A stretch of DNA of 64,000 nucleotides from Micromonospora inyonensis (GTDB lineage: Bacteria > Actinomycetota > Actinomycetes > Mycobacteriales > Micromonosporaceae): the NCBI RefSeq assembly GCF_900091415.1, contig NZ_FMHU01000001.1, forward strand, positions 3,222,778-3,286,777, in the 5' to 3' direction. The translations under genes and the position numbers were made by a program. A model generated the notes under the pieces. It was not told the origin of the DNA, searched no databases, and saw only the letters and a program-made list of their open reading frames with translations. This document shows positions 29,979 to 39,499 of this stretch, piece after piece; within the stretch, counting starts at the first letter, position 1, and each line of letters begins with the position of its first letter.

Positions 29979-30104
29979 TCGGCGCGGGCGTTCCCGTGCC
30001 CGGCCGGGAGCGGGGGCACGGGCGGCGGGCTACCCTAACGGTGGCCGGACCGTGTTCCCCGGCCGCGTCGTGCCCGCCGTAACACTGACAAACGGGATGT
30101 TCGC

Positions 30105-31661
30105 GTGTTTGACACCTTGAGTGACCGCCTCTCCGGGATCTTCACCAAGCTCCGCGGCAAGGGTCGGCTCACCGACGCCGACATCGACGCCACCGCGCGC
30201 GAGATCCGGCTGGCGCTGCTGGAGGCCGACGTCGCGCTGCCGGTGGTCAAGGGCTTCATCGCGAACGTCAAGGAGCGGGCGCGCGGCGTCGAGGTCTCCC
30301 AGGCGCTCAACCCGGCCCAGCAGATCGTCAAGATCGTCAACGAGGAGCTGATCGCCGTTCTCGGGGGCGAGGGGCGGCGACTCCAGTTCGCCAAGCAGCC
30401 GCCGACCGTGATCATGCTCGCCGGTCTCCAGGGTTCCGGCAAGACCACCCTCGCCGGCAAGCTGGCCCGCTGGCTCAAGGCCCAGGGGCACCAGCCGCTG
30501 CTGGTCGCCGCCGACCTCCAGCGTCCGAACGCCGTCGGGCAGCTCCAGGTCCTCGGTGGCCGGGCCGGCGTCGAGGTGTACGCCCCGGAGCCCGGCAACG
30601 GCACCGGTGACCCGGTGCAGGTGGCGCGGGCGTCGATCGAGCACGCCCGCCGGGCCGCCCGGGACGTCGTCATCGTCGACACCGCCGGCCGGCTCGGCAT
30701 CGACGCCGAGATGATGCAGCAGGCCGCCGACATCCGCGACGCGGTCGACCCCGACGAGGTCATCTTCGTCATCGACGCGATGGTCGGTCAGGACGCCGTC
30801 CGCACCGCCGAGGCGTTCCGCGACGGCGTCGGCATCACCGGTGTGGTGCTGTCGAAGCTCGACGGCGACGCCCGTGGTGGTGCCGCGCTGTCGGTCCGGG
30901 AGGTCACCGGGCAACCGATCCTGTTCGCCTCGACCGGCGAGAAGCTGGAGGACTTCGACGTCTTCCACCCGGACCGGATGGCCAGCCGGATCCTCGGCAT
31001 GGGCGACGTCCTCACTCTGATCGAGCAGGCCGAGCAGGCCTTCGACTCCGATCAGAAGGAGAAGATGACCGCCAAGCTGATGGGCGGCGAGCAGTTCACC
31101 CTGGAGGACTTCCTCGACCAGCTCATCGCGGTCCGGCGGATGGGCCCGATCGCCAACGTGCTGGCCATGATGCCCGGCATGGGGCAGATGAAGGACCAGC
31201 TCGCCGAGCTGGACGACAAGCACTTCGACCGGGTCACCGCGATCATCCGGTCGATGACCCCGGGCGAGCGCACCAACCCGAAGATCATCAACGGCTCCCG
31301 GCGGGCGCGGATCGCCAACGGTTCCGGGGTCACCGTGATGGACGTCAACCAGCTGCTCAACCGCTTCGCCGACGCGCAGAAGATGATGAAGCAGATGGGC
31401 GGCATGATGGGGCTGCCGGGCGCGGGTCGCCGCAAGGCCACCAAGAGCCCGAAGAACAAGCGCAAGGGCACCAAGGGTGGCGGCCGGCCGCGTACCGGAG
31501 CCGGCGCCGGCATGCCCGGTGGCTTCCCGGGCGGTGTGCCGCAGCTCCCGCCGGGGCTGAACCCGAACGACCTGGGTGGGCAGCAGGGTCTCCCGCCGGG
31601 ATTCAAGCTTCCGAAGATCGACTTCAACAAGCTGGGCAAGGGCGGCGGCGCGCAGGGTTGA
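30105..31661 (+). CDS. ffh: Signal recognition particle protein Ffh
   Basis: 518 residues. Ffh binds signal sequences and 4.5S RNA and pairs with FtsY. N domain to about 90; G1 [15 protein letters not shown] at about 107; DTAGRLGID and [10 protein letters not shown] follow. The methionine-rich M domain (about 300-450) contains [11 protein letters not shown] and the RNA-binding [11 protein letters not shown] basic then Gly/Pro-rich tail of about 75 residues ends the protein. The GTG at 30105 fits the family start ([13 protein letters not shown]). A TACCCT box lies near 30030. Confidence 0.96.
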   Translation: MFDTLSDRLSGIFTKLRGKGRLTDADIDATAREIRLALLEADVALPVVKGFIANVKERARGVEVSQALNPAQQIVKIVNEELIAVLGGEGRRLQFAKQPPTVIMLAGLQGSGKTTLAGKLARWLKAQGHQPLLVAADLQRPNAVGQLQVLGGRAGVEVYAPEPGNGTGDPVQVARASIEHARRAARDVVIVDTAGRLGIDAEMMQQAADIRDAVDPDEVIFVIDAMVGQDAVRTAEAFRDGVGITGVVLSKLDGDARGGAALSVREVTGQPILFASTGEKLEDFDVFHPDRMASRILGMGDVLTLIEQAEQAFDSDQKEKMTAKLMGGEQFTLEDFLDQLIAVRRMGPIANVLAMMPGMGQMKDQLAELDDKHFDRVTAIIRSMTPGERTNPKIINGSRRARIANGSGVTVMDVNQLLNRFADAQKMMKQMGGMMGLPGAGRRKATKSPKNKRKGTKGGGRPRTGAGAGMPGGFPGGVPQLPPGLNPNDLGGQQGLPPGFKLPKIDFNKLGKGGGAQG

Positions 31662-31774
31662 GCCCCGCGTCGACGACCTCGGTCGTCGTCGGCCGACCGT
31701 GGGCGACGAGGGGCCTGCCGTCGTGGACCGCCCGGCGGTGGGCGGTGCCGGAGCAGGGGTTTGATCCGGTACGA

Positions 31775-31808
31775 CGCGGGGCCCGGCCGGGAACGGCCGG
31801 GCCCCGCG
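31775..31808. terminator. Bidirectional terminator between ffh and the subtilase
   Basis: A perfect 15-bp stem (31775-31789 with 31794-31808; arm CGCGGGGCCCGGCCG) has the loop GGAA. It lies between convergent genes, 13 bp from the subtilase stop. A shorter hairpin (CGACGACC...GGTCGTCG) lies just after ffh. Confidence 0.75.
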
Positions 31809-31820
31809 CTGTGCTACCGG

Positions 31821-34800
31821 TCAGACGCCGAGATCCGGGCGGTTGGTCACCCGGAGGGCGTTGACGATCGGCTGGCCGTAGCCGGCGTGCGTGACGAACC
31901 GGACGTTGAGCTGCCCGTCGGTCACCTGCACGGTGAACGTGCGGCTGAGCGCGGCGAAGCTGCCGACCTCACCGGCCACGTCCAGGGATGGCAGGACCTC
32001 CTGGCCCTCCAGCAGCACGTCGAAGACGCGCTTGTCCGGCCGCTGGCTGCGCACCTCGGCGAAGTCCAGCTCGACGGTGTACCAGCCGTCGGCGAGCCCG
32101 TCGACCCGGTACTCGTGCATGCCCTCACGCTGGTCGGCGAAGCGGGCGGAGTCGTTCGTACCGGTGATCGTCGTGGTGGTGTACCGACGGCTGGAGGTGC
32201 CGACGTACCCGGCCTTGCCGGCGGCGTACGCCTGGTCGGGCGACCAGGTCTGCCCCTCGACGTCGGTCCGGCCGGCGGTGCCACCGGCGTCGATCGCCAG
32301 CGTGTAGCTCGGCACGACCAGGGTGACCGGTACGACGATCACCGGCTTCCGGCCGCTGGCCGAGCTGATCTGCACCTTGGCCTGGTGGTGGCTGCCCGGG
32401 GCCAGTCCGGCGGTCCGGGTCACCACACCGACCGTGTGCCGGGCGCCGGCCGCCATCGTGGTGGTCGTGCCGGACAGCTCCAGCCAGCCGATGTCCGCCG
32501 GCAGGCCGTCGGAGTCCAGCTCCGTCACGGTGACGTCGGTGCCGAGCGCGCCCGTGTTGCTCAGCGCGATCGACCGGCCGCGGGTCTGCTCGGCCGGGGC
32601 GGTCACCACGAGGCTGGTGACGTTGGCGCCGATCCGGGCGGTGCGCAGCGCCGCCGACCGGACCTCCGAGCCGCCGGCGGCCAGGGTGACCGTGGCGGCG
32701 GCGGTCTCGTAGTTCTCCGACGCGAGCCCCAGCGCGACCGCACCGGTCGGCGCCTGGAGCAGGTACCGGCCGTTGGCGTCCGAGGTGTCGCTGAGCGTCA
32801 CGTCGCCGACCGTGGCGCTGACCGTGGCCCCGGCCACCGGCAGCCCGTCGTTGGCGTCGGTGACCACGCCGGAGACCACGCCGGTGCGGGTGGTACGGAA
32901 GGCGATGGCGGTGCCGTCGGCGATCGCGCCGCTGTTGAACGAGTAGAGGAAGCCGGCGGTGCCGTTCTCGTTCTCCAGGCCGATGGTGGCCCCGGTGCCG
33001 GTCTCCGCGCCGGTGCCGTCGACGTCCTGGTAGCGGTAGACGACCGAACCGTCCTCACCGATCGTGGCGCTGAACGTCAGCCGCTGGCTGCGGTCGGCGT
33101 AGATCGCCACGTTGCGCCACTCCACCGTGAAGCTGCGGCGCGGGGCGCTGCCGGTGATCGTGGTGTAGATGCCCGAGTCGGCCTCGACGTAGAGGTCGTC
33201 CCAGAACGGGAAGAGGGCGAGGTTCGGGGTGCCCGCGGTCGGGATCGTGGTGTTGGTGCGGTTGGTGGTGGCGGTGCCGAAGCCCAGCACGCCGTTGCTG
33301 CTCACCCAGGCGTCCTTGTACGACTTGCCGTACAGCGGCACCCGGAACGGCAGGGCCACCGGGGCAGTCCGGTCGTCGCCGGTGATGTTCAGCAGCTGGG
33401 TGCCCGGGACGAAGCTGCCCCCGGCCGCGCCGCAGGCGTACCCGAAGGTGTCCACCCGGTCGGGCAGGGTGACGTCCAGGTCGGTGTCGGCGTTGACCGT
33501 CGCCGGCTGGGTGACCGCGTCCGCGCACCGGTACGCGTGCGTGAAGCGGACGTCGTACTTGCCCTGCGGGACGGTGACCGAGTAGTTGCCCTGCGCGTCC
33601 GCGGTGGCGGTGAGCGGGGTGTTCAGCACGCTGACGGTGGCGCCCGCGGCCGGTCCGGCGGAGGTGCTCACCGTGCCGCTGAGCGTGGCCGAGGGGGCCT
33701 GCTCGACGACGATGTCCTTGGTGACCGTCTGGTTCTCGGTGACCGTCAGCTGCCCGGTGGCGGTGAGGTAACCGAACTTGCTGACCGTGAGGGTGTAGTC
33801 GCCGACCATGAGCCGGTCGAACCCGTACGAGCCGTCGGCCGCGGTGGCGCCGGTGCGGGTCATCGGGCCCGTCACGGTCACGGTGGCCCCGGCCAGCGGC
33901 GCGCCGCCGGAGGTGACGTGGCCGTTCGCGGTGCCGAGCGCGCCGCGCGGGGTGGCGTCCACCGCCGCGTACGCGTCGAGCCGGCCCTCGCCGAAGACGT
34001 TGTTCTTCTCGACGGTGCCGCCGCAGGTGAGCGCGTCCACGTTGATGGCGGTCTGGTCCAGGATGGCCCGGGTCGCGGCGACGTCCCCGTGGATGGCGGG
34101 GGAGGCCGACCACATCAGCGCCACCGTGGCGGCGGTGTGCGGCGAGGCCATCGAGGTGCCGCTGAACGACCCGTACCCGGTACGGGTGGACGAGCGGACG
34201 TTCGCACCCGGGGCGGCGATGTTCGGCTTGATCTCGCCGTTCTCGCCGGTGCCCCGGCTGGAGAAGCTGGCGATCGCGTTGTTCACGTCGAACGCGCCGG
34301 AGCTGTAGCTGATCGAGTACATCCCGGGGCTGCCGGAGGTGTTGCAGCCCGGCCCGCTGTTGCCGTTGGAGAACGCCGGGAAGATGCCGGCGGCCACCCA
34401 GGCCGAGACGGTCTCGGCGTACCACGGGTCGTAGGTGGTGTTGCCCCACGAGTTGTTGATGACGTCCGGCGCGAGGTCCGGGCGGGGGTTCTGGCCGTTG
34501 ATGTCGGTGGGGGCGAGCATCCACTGCCCGGAGGCGAGCAGCGAGGTCCGGGAGCAGGAGCTGGACTCGCAGCCCTTGGCGGCGATCCACTTCGCGTTCG
34601 GGGCGACGCCGACGACGTTCTCGCCGTCCAGGCCGACCATGCTGCCCATGGTGTGGCTGCCGTGGTCGTTGTTGTCGCAGGGCTCGTCGGCGCTGCACGC
34701 GCCGGACGGGTCGTACCAGCTGTAGTTGTGGTCGTAGGTGCCGTCGGCCTTACGGCCCCGGTAGCTGGCGTTGAGCGCGGGGTGCAGGTAGTTGACCCCG

Positions 34801-35387
34801 GTGTCGATGCCGCCGATGACGACGCCCTCGCCCCGGACACCCAGCTCGTTCCAGACCCGGGGAGCGCTGATCCGGTCGATGTTCCACTCGACGCCGTTCA
34901 CCGTGGCGACGGTCTGGCCGGGGAGCGGCTCGGGGATGGTCACCGGGTCGTCGGCGACGATCTCACGGACCTCACCACGTGTGGCAAGCTCATCGAGGAG
35001 CTTGGCGTCGCCGGTGACCTTGATGGTGTTGACCAGCCAGAAGGGCGTGAACTCGGCCCCCCGCTTGGTCAGCAGGCCGCGGAGTCCGGCCTGGCTGCGC
35101 TCGGCGTGGGCGGTCTTGGCGCGCAGCACGGCGGAGCCCTTCTCCGCCTTGGTACGCAGCTTCGACGTGCTGGTCAGGTCGGCCGAGCTGTCGAGGAAGA
35201 CCCAAAAGGTCGACTTGCCGGTGCTGGCGATCCGGTTGGTGACCTTCTTGTCGACCTTGGCGGCCACCGCCTGAGCGGCGGCGGCCTGGTCCGGCGCGGC
35301 CGAGGCGGACTGCCCGACGGCACCGACGGGAATGGTCAGGCCGACCGCGAGGCCGAGCGCTGCCACACGCCATCTTCGTGGTGACAC
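31821..35387 (-). CDS. Large secreted S8 subtilase with carboxypeptidase-regulatory-like and malectin-like domains
   Basis: About 1188 residues. A signal peptide (WRVAALGLAVGLTIPVGAVG, cleaved near SASA) is followed by an I9-type propeptide region and the S8 core. Catalytic residues are Asp in GGIDTGVNYLHP (about 195), His in NDHGSHTMGS (about 250) and Ser in SGTSMASPHTA (about 411). Then come repeated Ig-like domains of the carboxypeptidase-regulatory type (each with GATV) and, at the end, a malectin-like domain starting near DAGGTAGRTDVEG. GTG at 35387 is chosen because AAAGGAG lies 10 bp upstream. Probably a secreted protease with sugar-binding ability; the substrate is unknown. Confidence 0.87.
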   Translation of the reverse strand: MSPRRWRVAALGLAVGLTIPVGAVGQSASAAPDQAAAAQAVAAKVDKKVTNRIASTGKSTFWVFLDSSADLTSTSKLRTKAEKGSAVLRAKTAHAERSQAGLRGLLTKRGAEFTPFWLVNTIKVTGDAKLLDELATRGEVREIVADDPVTIPEPLPGQTVATVNGVEWNIDRISAPRVWNELGVRGEGVVIGGIDTGVNYLHPALNASYRGRKADGTYDHNYSWYDPSGACSADEPCDNNDHGSHTMGSMVGLDGENVVGVAPNAKWIAAKGCESSSCSRTSLLASGQWMLAPTDINGQNPRPDLAPDVINNSWGNTTYDPWYAETVSAWVAAGIFPAFSNGNSGPGCNTSGSPGMYSISYSSGAFDVNNAIASFSSRGTGENGEIKPNIAAPGANVRSSTRTGYGSFSGTSMASPHTAATVALMWSASPAIHGDVAATRAILDQTAINVDALTCGGTVEKNNVFGEGRLDAYAAVDATPRGALGTANGHVTSGGAPLAGATVTVTGPMTRTGATAADGSYGFDRLMVGDYTLTVSKFGYLTATGQLTVTENQTVTKDIVVEQAPSATLSGTVSTSAGPAAGATVSVLNTPLTATADAQGNYSVTVPQGKYDVRFTHAYRCADAVTQPATVNADTDLDVTLPDRVDTFGYACGAAGGSFVPGTQLLNITGDDRTAPVALPFRVPLYGKSYKDAWVSSNGVLGFGTATTNRTNTTIPTAGTPNLALFPFWDDLYVEADSGIYTTITGSAPRRSFTVEWRNVAIYADRSQRLTFSATIGEDGSVVYRYQDVDGTGAETGTGATIGLENENGTAGFLYSFNSGAIADGTAIAFRTTRTGVVSGVVTDANDGLPVAGATVSATVGDVTLSDTSDANGRYLLQAPTGAVALGLASENYETAAATVTLAAGGSEVRSAALRTARIGANVTSLVVTAPAEQTRGRSIALSNTGALGTDVTVTELDSDGLPADIGWLELSGTTTTMAAGARHTVGVVTRTAGLAPGSHHQAKVQISSASGRKPVIVVPVTLVVPSYTLAIDAGGTAGRTDVEGQTWSPDQAYAAGKAGYVGTSSRRYTTTTITGTNDSARFADQREGMHEYRVDGLADGWYTVELDFAEVRSQRPDKRVFDVLLEGQEVLPSLDVAGEVGSFAALSRTFTVQVTDGQLNVRFVTHAGYGQPIVNALRVTNRPDLGV

Positions 35388-35477
35388 GGTTGTGACGCTC
35401 CTTTGTGAGGCGAGGCGGAACTCCCGGTGCCCCGGGACCCATCGGAGCATCCTGATGCCGAGCGGCCCCGACATCAA

Positions 35478-35503
35478 GACAGGCTTAAATCTATAAATCT
35501 GTC
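35478..35503. promoter_or_regulatory. AT-rich dyad upstream of the subtilase
   Basis: GACAG and CTGTC bracket a 16-bp AT-rich core (GCTTAAATCTATAAAT). Such a patch is exceptional in this GC-rich DNA, and it lies 90 bp upstream of the subtilase start. It could be a promoter or regulator site. The rest of the 269-bp gap to the amidohydrolase shows only an AAGAAT box near 35612. Confidence 0.4.
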
Positions 35504-35656
35504 AATCGACCGTTCGTGTCGCCGTGGGTGTTGGTTTCGTTACCGTTCCGCCGGAGGTGTGGGGGAGGCTGCCGGGCCCGTCCCGGTCCACCGGCCCTCG
35601 GCGCGGCCGGGAAGAATGGGTCGCGACCGCCGGCTACCGGCTGAGACGGAGGACGA

Positions 35657-36736
35657 ATGGCCTGGCACGTACGCGGCGTGGTGCTCCCGGACGACGAGGA
35701 GCGCGACCTGTGGCTGGTGGGGGACCGGGTGACCTTTGAACCGGTCGCCGGCGCGGAGACGATCGCCGACGGCGGATGGATCCTGCCCGGCCTGGTCGAC
35801 GCGCACTGCCACATCGGCATCGCCCGGGGTGGCGCGCCGGTCGGCTCGTTGAAGCAGGCGCGAAACCTGGCCGTCGTCGACCGGGACGCCGGGGTGCTGG
35901 CCATCCGGGACGCCGGTTCGCCGTATCCGTACCCGGAACTCGACGACGACCCCGACGTGCCGCGACTGGCCCGCGCCGGCCGGCACATCGCCCCACCCCG
36001 ACGCTACCTGCGCGACATCGGGGTGGAGGTGCCGGCGGCGGAGGTCGTCGCCACGGTGGCCGCGCAGGCCCGCGCCGGCAACGGCTGGGTCAAGCTGGTC
36101 GGCGACTGGATCGACCGGGGGGTCGGGGACCTCGCGCCGGCCTGGGACGCGACGACCATGACCGCGGCGGTCGAGGCCGCACACGCCGCCGGGGTACGCG
36201 CCGCGGTGCACACCTTCTCCGAGGAGGCCGTCGCGATCATGGTGCGGGCCGGGGTGGACTCGGTGGAGCACGGCACCGGCCTGCGCGTCGACCTGGTCGA
36301 CGAGATGGCCCGACGGGGGACCGCCCTGGTGCCCACCATGATCAATATTCAGACCTTCGGCCGGATCGCCGACCAGGCCCGGGAGAAGTTCCCCGGGTAC
36401 GCCGACCACATGCTCGCCCTCCGGGACGGCTTCCCCGACGTGGTCCGCGCCGCGTACGAGGCCGGTGTGCCGATCTACGTCGGCACCGACGCGGGCGGTG
36501 GCATCGACCACGGGCTGGCCGCCGACGAGATGCTGCTGCTGCACGAGCGGGCCGGCATGACCCCGGCGGACGTGCTCGCCGCCGCCTCCTGGGGCGGGCG
36601 CGCCTGGCTCGGCTTCGGGGGGCTCACCGAGGGCGGCCCCGCCGACCTCGTCGTCTACCCCGAGGATCCGCGCCGGGACCTGCGCGTCGTGCGCGCCCCC
36701 TCCCGCGTCGTCCTCCGGGGCCGCCCGCTCCGCTGA
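35657..36736 (+). CDS. Metal-dependent amidohydrolase
   Basis: 359 residues of the amidohydrolase superfamily. Metal ligands are seen in LVDAHCHIG (HxH, near residue 51), the lysine strand WVKLVGDW (about 145), VHTFSEEA (about 188), SVEHGTG (about 207) and GTDAGGG (about 277). The ends form the small beta sandwich of imidazolonepropionase-like enzymes. No operon partner is near, so the substrate is unknown. ATG at 35657 follows GGAGGAC. Complete and well conserved at the active site. Confidence 0.87.
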   Translation: MAWHVRGVVLPDDEERDLWLVGDRVTFEPVAGAETIADGGWILPGLVDAHCHIGIARGGAPVGSLKQARNLAVVDRDAGVLAIRDAGSPYPYPELDDDPDVPRLARAGRHIAPPRRYLRDIGVEVPAAEVVATVAAQARAGNGWVKLVGDWIDRGVGDLAPAWDATTMTAAVEAAHAAGVRAAVHTFSEEAVAIMVRAGVDSVEHGTGLRVDLVDEMARRGTALVPTMINIQTFGRIADQAREKFPGYADHMLALRDGFPDVVRAAYEAGVPIYVGTDAGGGIDHGLAADEMLLLHERAGMTPADVLAAASWGGRAWLGFGGLTEGGPADLVVYPEDPRRDLRVVRAPSRVVLRGRPLR

Positions 36737-36755
36737 CCTCCTCGCGGCGCGGGCC

Positions 36756-37145
36756 TCAGGTCCGCACCCGGGTGGCCAGGCCCGACTCGCGCAGGTGACT
36801 GCGCTGCCCGTCGGCCATGATGACCTCCACGACGATCAGGGCGAAGGAGACGGCCGCCAGCATGCCCAGCGCGCCGATCGCCGGCATCTGCCGTGCGAGG
36901 GGGACGAGGGCGACCAGCACCAGCACGGCGATCACCCGGGTCCAGATGATCGTCCTGATCGCGCGGGCGGTCCGTAGCTGGTAGCCGACGTTGGCCAGGA
37001 GCTCCTCGGTGGCCGTACGCGTCCCCTCGACCACCCGGCGCCGGCCGAGCAGGCTGTCGACGGCGTCGCGGAGCAGGACGCGTACCGGCGTGTGCCCTCT
37101 GGTCTTCCCCCGGTCACCTCCGGCTGTCGCTCGGTCTTCCGTCAC
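36756..37145 (-). CDS. Small membrane protein, function unknown
   Basis: 129 residues. A basic N-terminal part (1-65) with an amphipathic stretch is followed by two membrane helices (about 66-85 VIAVLVLVALVPLA and about 88-110 ALGMLAAVSFALIVVEVIM). The C-terminus is short and charged. I do not recognise the family. It is convergent with the amidohydrolase and separated from the TetR gene by a tandem-repeat region. Confidence 0.65.
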   Translation of the reverse strand: MTEDRATAGGDRGKTRGHTPVRVLLRDAVDSLLGRRRVVEGTRTATEELLANVGYQLRTARAIRTIIWTRVIAVLVLVALVPLARQMPAIGALGMLAAVSFALIVVEVIMADGQRSHLRESGLATRVRT

Positions 37146-37199
37146 CGGGCCAGTCTGGCAGGTTGCCCGACCCGGAATGGTCTGCTTCGTGCCGTTAGG

Positions 37200-37302
37200 C
37201 CCGGTCCGGTCGGCCGGACGCGACGACCGCCCGGTCCGGTCGGCCGGACGCGACGACCGCCCGGTCCGGACGGCCGGACGCGACGACCGCCCGGTCCGGC
37301 GA
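37200..37302. repeat. 30-bp tandem repeat between the membrane protein and TetR genes
   Basis: About 3.4 copies of a 30-bp unit (CCGGTCCGGTCGGCCGGACG then CGACGACCGC) run from 37201. Copies one and two are identical; the third differs by one base (T to A). Each unit is partly palindromic (GTCCGG...CCGGAC). It directly adjoins the TetR stop at 37303. Confidence 0.9.
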
Positions 37303-37959
37303 TCAGGGCGTCGGCGGGGCGACCCGCCGGGGAGGGGCGCCGGCGACGTCCTGACCGGCCAGCGGGGTGGCGGTGGCGGCGGAAAGGAGGTGGAGGGTGA
37401 GGTTCGTCAGGTGCCGCGCGGTCCGGTCGGGGGGTGCCTGCGGCAGCACGATGTGGCTGACCACCAGGCGGACGACCGCGTCGGCGGCGAAGGCCAGGGC
37501 CGTCGGGTCGGCCTCCGGCAGCCGGTGACCGGTCCACTCCAGCAACGCGCCTGTCGCCTCGTCGAGCACCAGCTCGGCCCGCGTGGTCAGGTACGGCAGC
37601 AGCGCGTCCGAGCCGCCCCGGGCGCTGGTCAGGATCGCCTTGATCAACGGATTGCCGGCCGCCTCGGTGAGGGTGTGCGCGATCGCCGCGTACGCCCCGG
37701 CCCGTACGTCGTCGCCGTGCCGGCGCAGCACCGCCCGGACGTCCGCGACGAACCGGTCGACCTCCCGCCGGGCGAGCGCCTCGGCCAGCCCCGCCTTGCT
37801 GCCGAACTCGTTGTAGACGGTCTGCCGACTGACCCCGGCCGCGCCCGCGACACCGCCCATGCGGACGCCGTCCCAGCCGACGGCGACGGCCTGCGCGCGG
37901 GCGGCGTCGACGATCGTGTCGCGCAGCCGCTGCCGCGCGGTGTCCCGGATCCCGTCCAT
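37303..37959 (-). CDS. TetR-family transcriptional regulator
   Basis: 218 residues. The N-terminal helix-turn-helix includes GGVAGAAGVSRQTVYNEFGS (about 36-55). The remainder is the helical ligand-binding domain. The end, from about 190, is low-complexity Pro/Ala/Thr text that may reflect erosion near the adjacent tandem repeat. ATG at 37959 is supported by TAGACT 8 nt upstream. No divergent target is obvious; the neighbours are a membrane protein and a phosphatase. Confidence 0.85.
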   Translation of the reverse strand: MDGIRDTARQRLRDTIVDAARAQAVAVGWDGVRMGGVAGAAGVSRQTVYNEFGSKAGLAEALARREVDRFVADVRAVLRRHGDDVRAGAYAAIAHTLTEAAGNPLIKAILTSARGGSDALLPYLTTRAELVLDEATGALLEWTGHRLPEADPTALAFAADAVVRLVVSHIVLPQAPPDRTARHLTNLTLHLLSAATATPLAGQDVAGAPPRRVAPPTP

Positions 37960-37967
37960 CCGGCCGA

Positions 37968-37973
37968 AGTCTA
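37968..37973 (-). promoter_or_regulatory. -10 element for the TetR gene (leaderless)
   Basis: On the reverse strand TAGACT lies 8 nt before the ATG at 37959, supporting that start. Confidence 0.45.
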
Positions 37974-38016
37974 CGGTGACCGCCGTGCCCGGTCGGGTGG
38001 TCGCGGTGGGGGTTTG

Positions 38017-38105
38017 GTGGTTGCAGGGGACCATTCCTCGACAGGAAGCGGTAGCAGGGGGCCCCTGCAGGGCAGGGCAGGGCGGGGCAGGGCAGGGCAG
38101 GGCAG
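38017..38105. repeat. Dispersed palindromic repeat, copy 3, followed by a GGGCA microsatellite
   Basis: The palindrome (38017-38070) starts GGTGGTTGCAGGGGACC and ends GGTAGCAGGGGGCCCCTGC. Immediately after it the 5-bp unit GGGCA is repeated about seven times with one change (to about 38105). It lies between the divergent-ended TetR and phosphatase genes. Confidence 0.8.
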
Positions 38106-38124
38106 CGGCGGCGCGGGCGATCTG

Positions 38125-39300
38125 TCAGCCGAGCCAGCGGGCCATCAGCAGGGTGGCGTCGTCAGCCAACTCGTCGTTCTGGTAATCGAGGATGGCGTGC
38201 ACCAGCCGGCGGATGGTCTCCGGCGCGGGCAGACCGTCGGCCAGGGCCCGGACGGTGAAGTCGACCAGCCGGTCCACGCCGAACGGCTCACCGTCGGCCG
38301 ACCGCGCCTCGGTGATGCCGTCGGTGTAGAGCAGCACGTCGTCGCCGGGTTGCAGGTCCTCCTCGATCACCCGCGGGGGTTGCAGGTCGCCCAGGGTCAT
38401 CGGCAGCGCGGTCGGCGTCGGCAGGATCCGCACCATCCTGCCGCCGCGCAGCACCAGCCCGCTCGGATGCCCGGCCGAGATGGCCCGGAGCCGACCGGTG
38501 GCCTGGTCCAGTTCCACCAGGATCGCCGTGATCATCCCGGCCCGGTCGTAGGCGCGGACAGCCCGGTCGATGTGGTGGTACGTCTCGACCAGCGGCAGTG
38601 CGCCGCGACGGGCATTGCGGTACGCGGCCAGCGCGATCGAGGCGAGCACCGCGGCCCGCAGTCCGCCCTGGGAGCCGTGGCCGACCGCGTCGAAGAGCGC
38701 CAGGTGGGCCAGGTCGCCGTTGACGGAGTAGTCGAAGGCGTCGCCGCCCACCTCGTAGCAGGGTTCCAGCAGTCCGCTGACCACCAGACGTTCGGTGGCG
38801 AAGGTGAGCGGCGGTAGCTGGCCGCGCAGCAGCTCGGCGGGGAGTTGCATCGGCGCCCGTCGCCGGACCAGTTCCAGGGTGTCGCCGTACAGGCCCCGGG
38901 TGACCACCAGTTCGGCCAGCAGGGCGGCCAGGACCCGTAGGTCGTCGCGGCGCTCCGCGTCGTAGCCGTCGGCACTGACCACCTCCAGCACCCCGAGCCG
39001 CTCGGCGCCGTCGAGGACGGGTGTCCAGAGCGACACCCCCTCCGCACCGGGGACCTCGTGGTCGGTCAGCGTGCTGAACGTCCGTCCGGCGATGGTGCCG
39101 GAGATCCTCACCGGTTGGCGGGCCGGGGCGAGTGTGCCGGTGAGCGGCACCAGCCACCGTTGCTGGTGGTCGACGAGGTAGAGCAGCACCGCGCTCGCGT
39201 CCAGCAGCGGTGCGACCCGCATCGCCAGGTCCGGCAGGTCCTCCGGGCGGGCGCGGTGCGACGCGTGCAGCACCCGGCGTAGTGCCTCGGCAAGGTCCAC
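38125..39300 (-). CDS. SpoIIE-type protein phosphatase with N-terminal GAF-like domain
   Basis: 391 residues. A GAF-like sensory region covers about 15-155. A PP2C/SpoIIE phosphatase domain follows, with GGDAFDYSVNGD (about 205), LFDAVGHGSQGGLRAAV and the closing ADDATLLMARW supplying the metal-binding aspartates. Such proteins dephosphorylate anti-anti-sigma factors in partner-switching systems. No anti-sigma gene is adjacent. The GTG at 39300 gives the first residue of the helical start; upstream in-frame text is low quality. Divergent from proS. Confidence 0.85.
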   Translation of the reverse strand: MDLAEALRRVLHASHRARPEDLPDLAMRVAPLLDASAVLLYLVDHQQRWLVPLTGTLAPARQPVRISGTIAGRTFSTLTDHEVPGAEGVSLWTPVLDGAERLGVLEVVSADGYDAERRDDLRVLAALLAELVVTRGLYGDTLELVRRRAPMQLPAELLRGQLPPLTFATERLVVSGLLEPCYEVGGDAFDYSVNGDLAHLALFDAVGHGSQGGLRAAVLASIALAAYRNARRGALPLVETYHHIDRAVRAYDRAGMITAILVELDQATGRLRAISAGHPSGLVLRGGRMVRILPTPTALPMTLGDLQPPRVIEEDLQPGDDVLLYTDGITEARSADGEPFGVDRLVDFTVRALADGLPAPETIRRLVHAILDYQNDELADDATLLMARWLG

Positions 39301-39485
39301 CGTCCGCCTCTCCGTTCTCCAAGCCGCCCGCCGGGTCGTTCGTCCCGGTCGCCGGGGGACCGGGAGGCGGGTGGTGCGGTCCGACAGGCCGGGGACGACC
39401 ACCCCATGATGGCAGAGCCGCCTCCCGCCGGGCCCGGGGCGCAGGACCCGCCGCGTCCGGTCGCGGCCGCTGCTGGCCGGGCGCA

Positions 39486-39491
39486 TAGGAT
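39486..39491 (+). promoter_or_regulatory. -10 element for proS (leaderless)
   Basis: TAGGAT lies 8 nt before the ATG at 39500. No ribosome binding site is present, in keeping with a leaderless message. Confidence 0.5.
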
Positions 39492-39499
39492 GTCCGGTC

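Noticed and set aside
31761..35384. 1207-codon forward frame opposite the subtilase
   Set aside because: The subtilase has a full catalytic triad and signal peptide; the forward text is Gly/Asp/Arg noise without domains.
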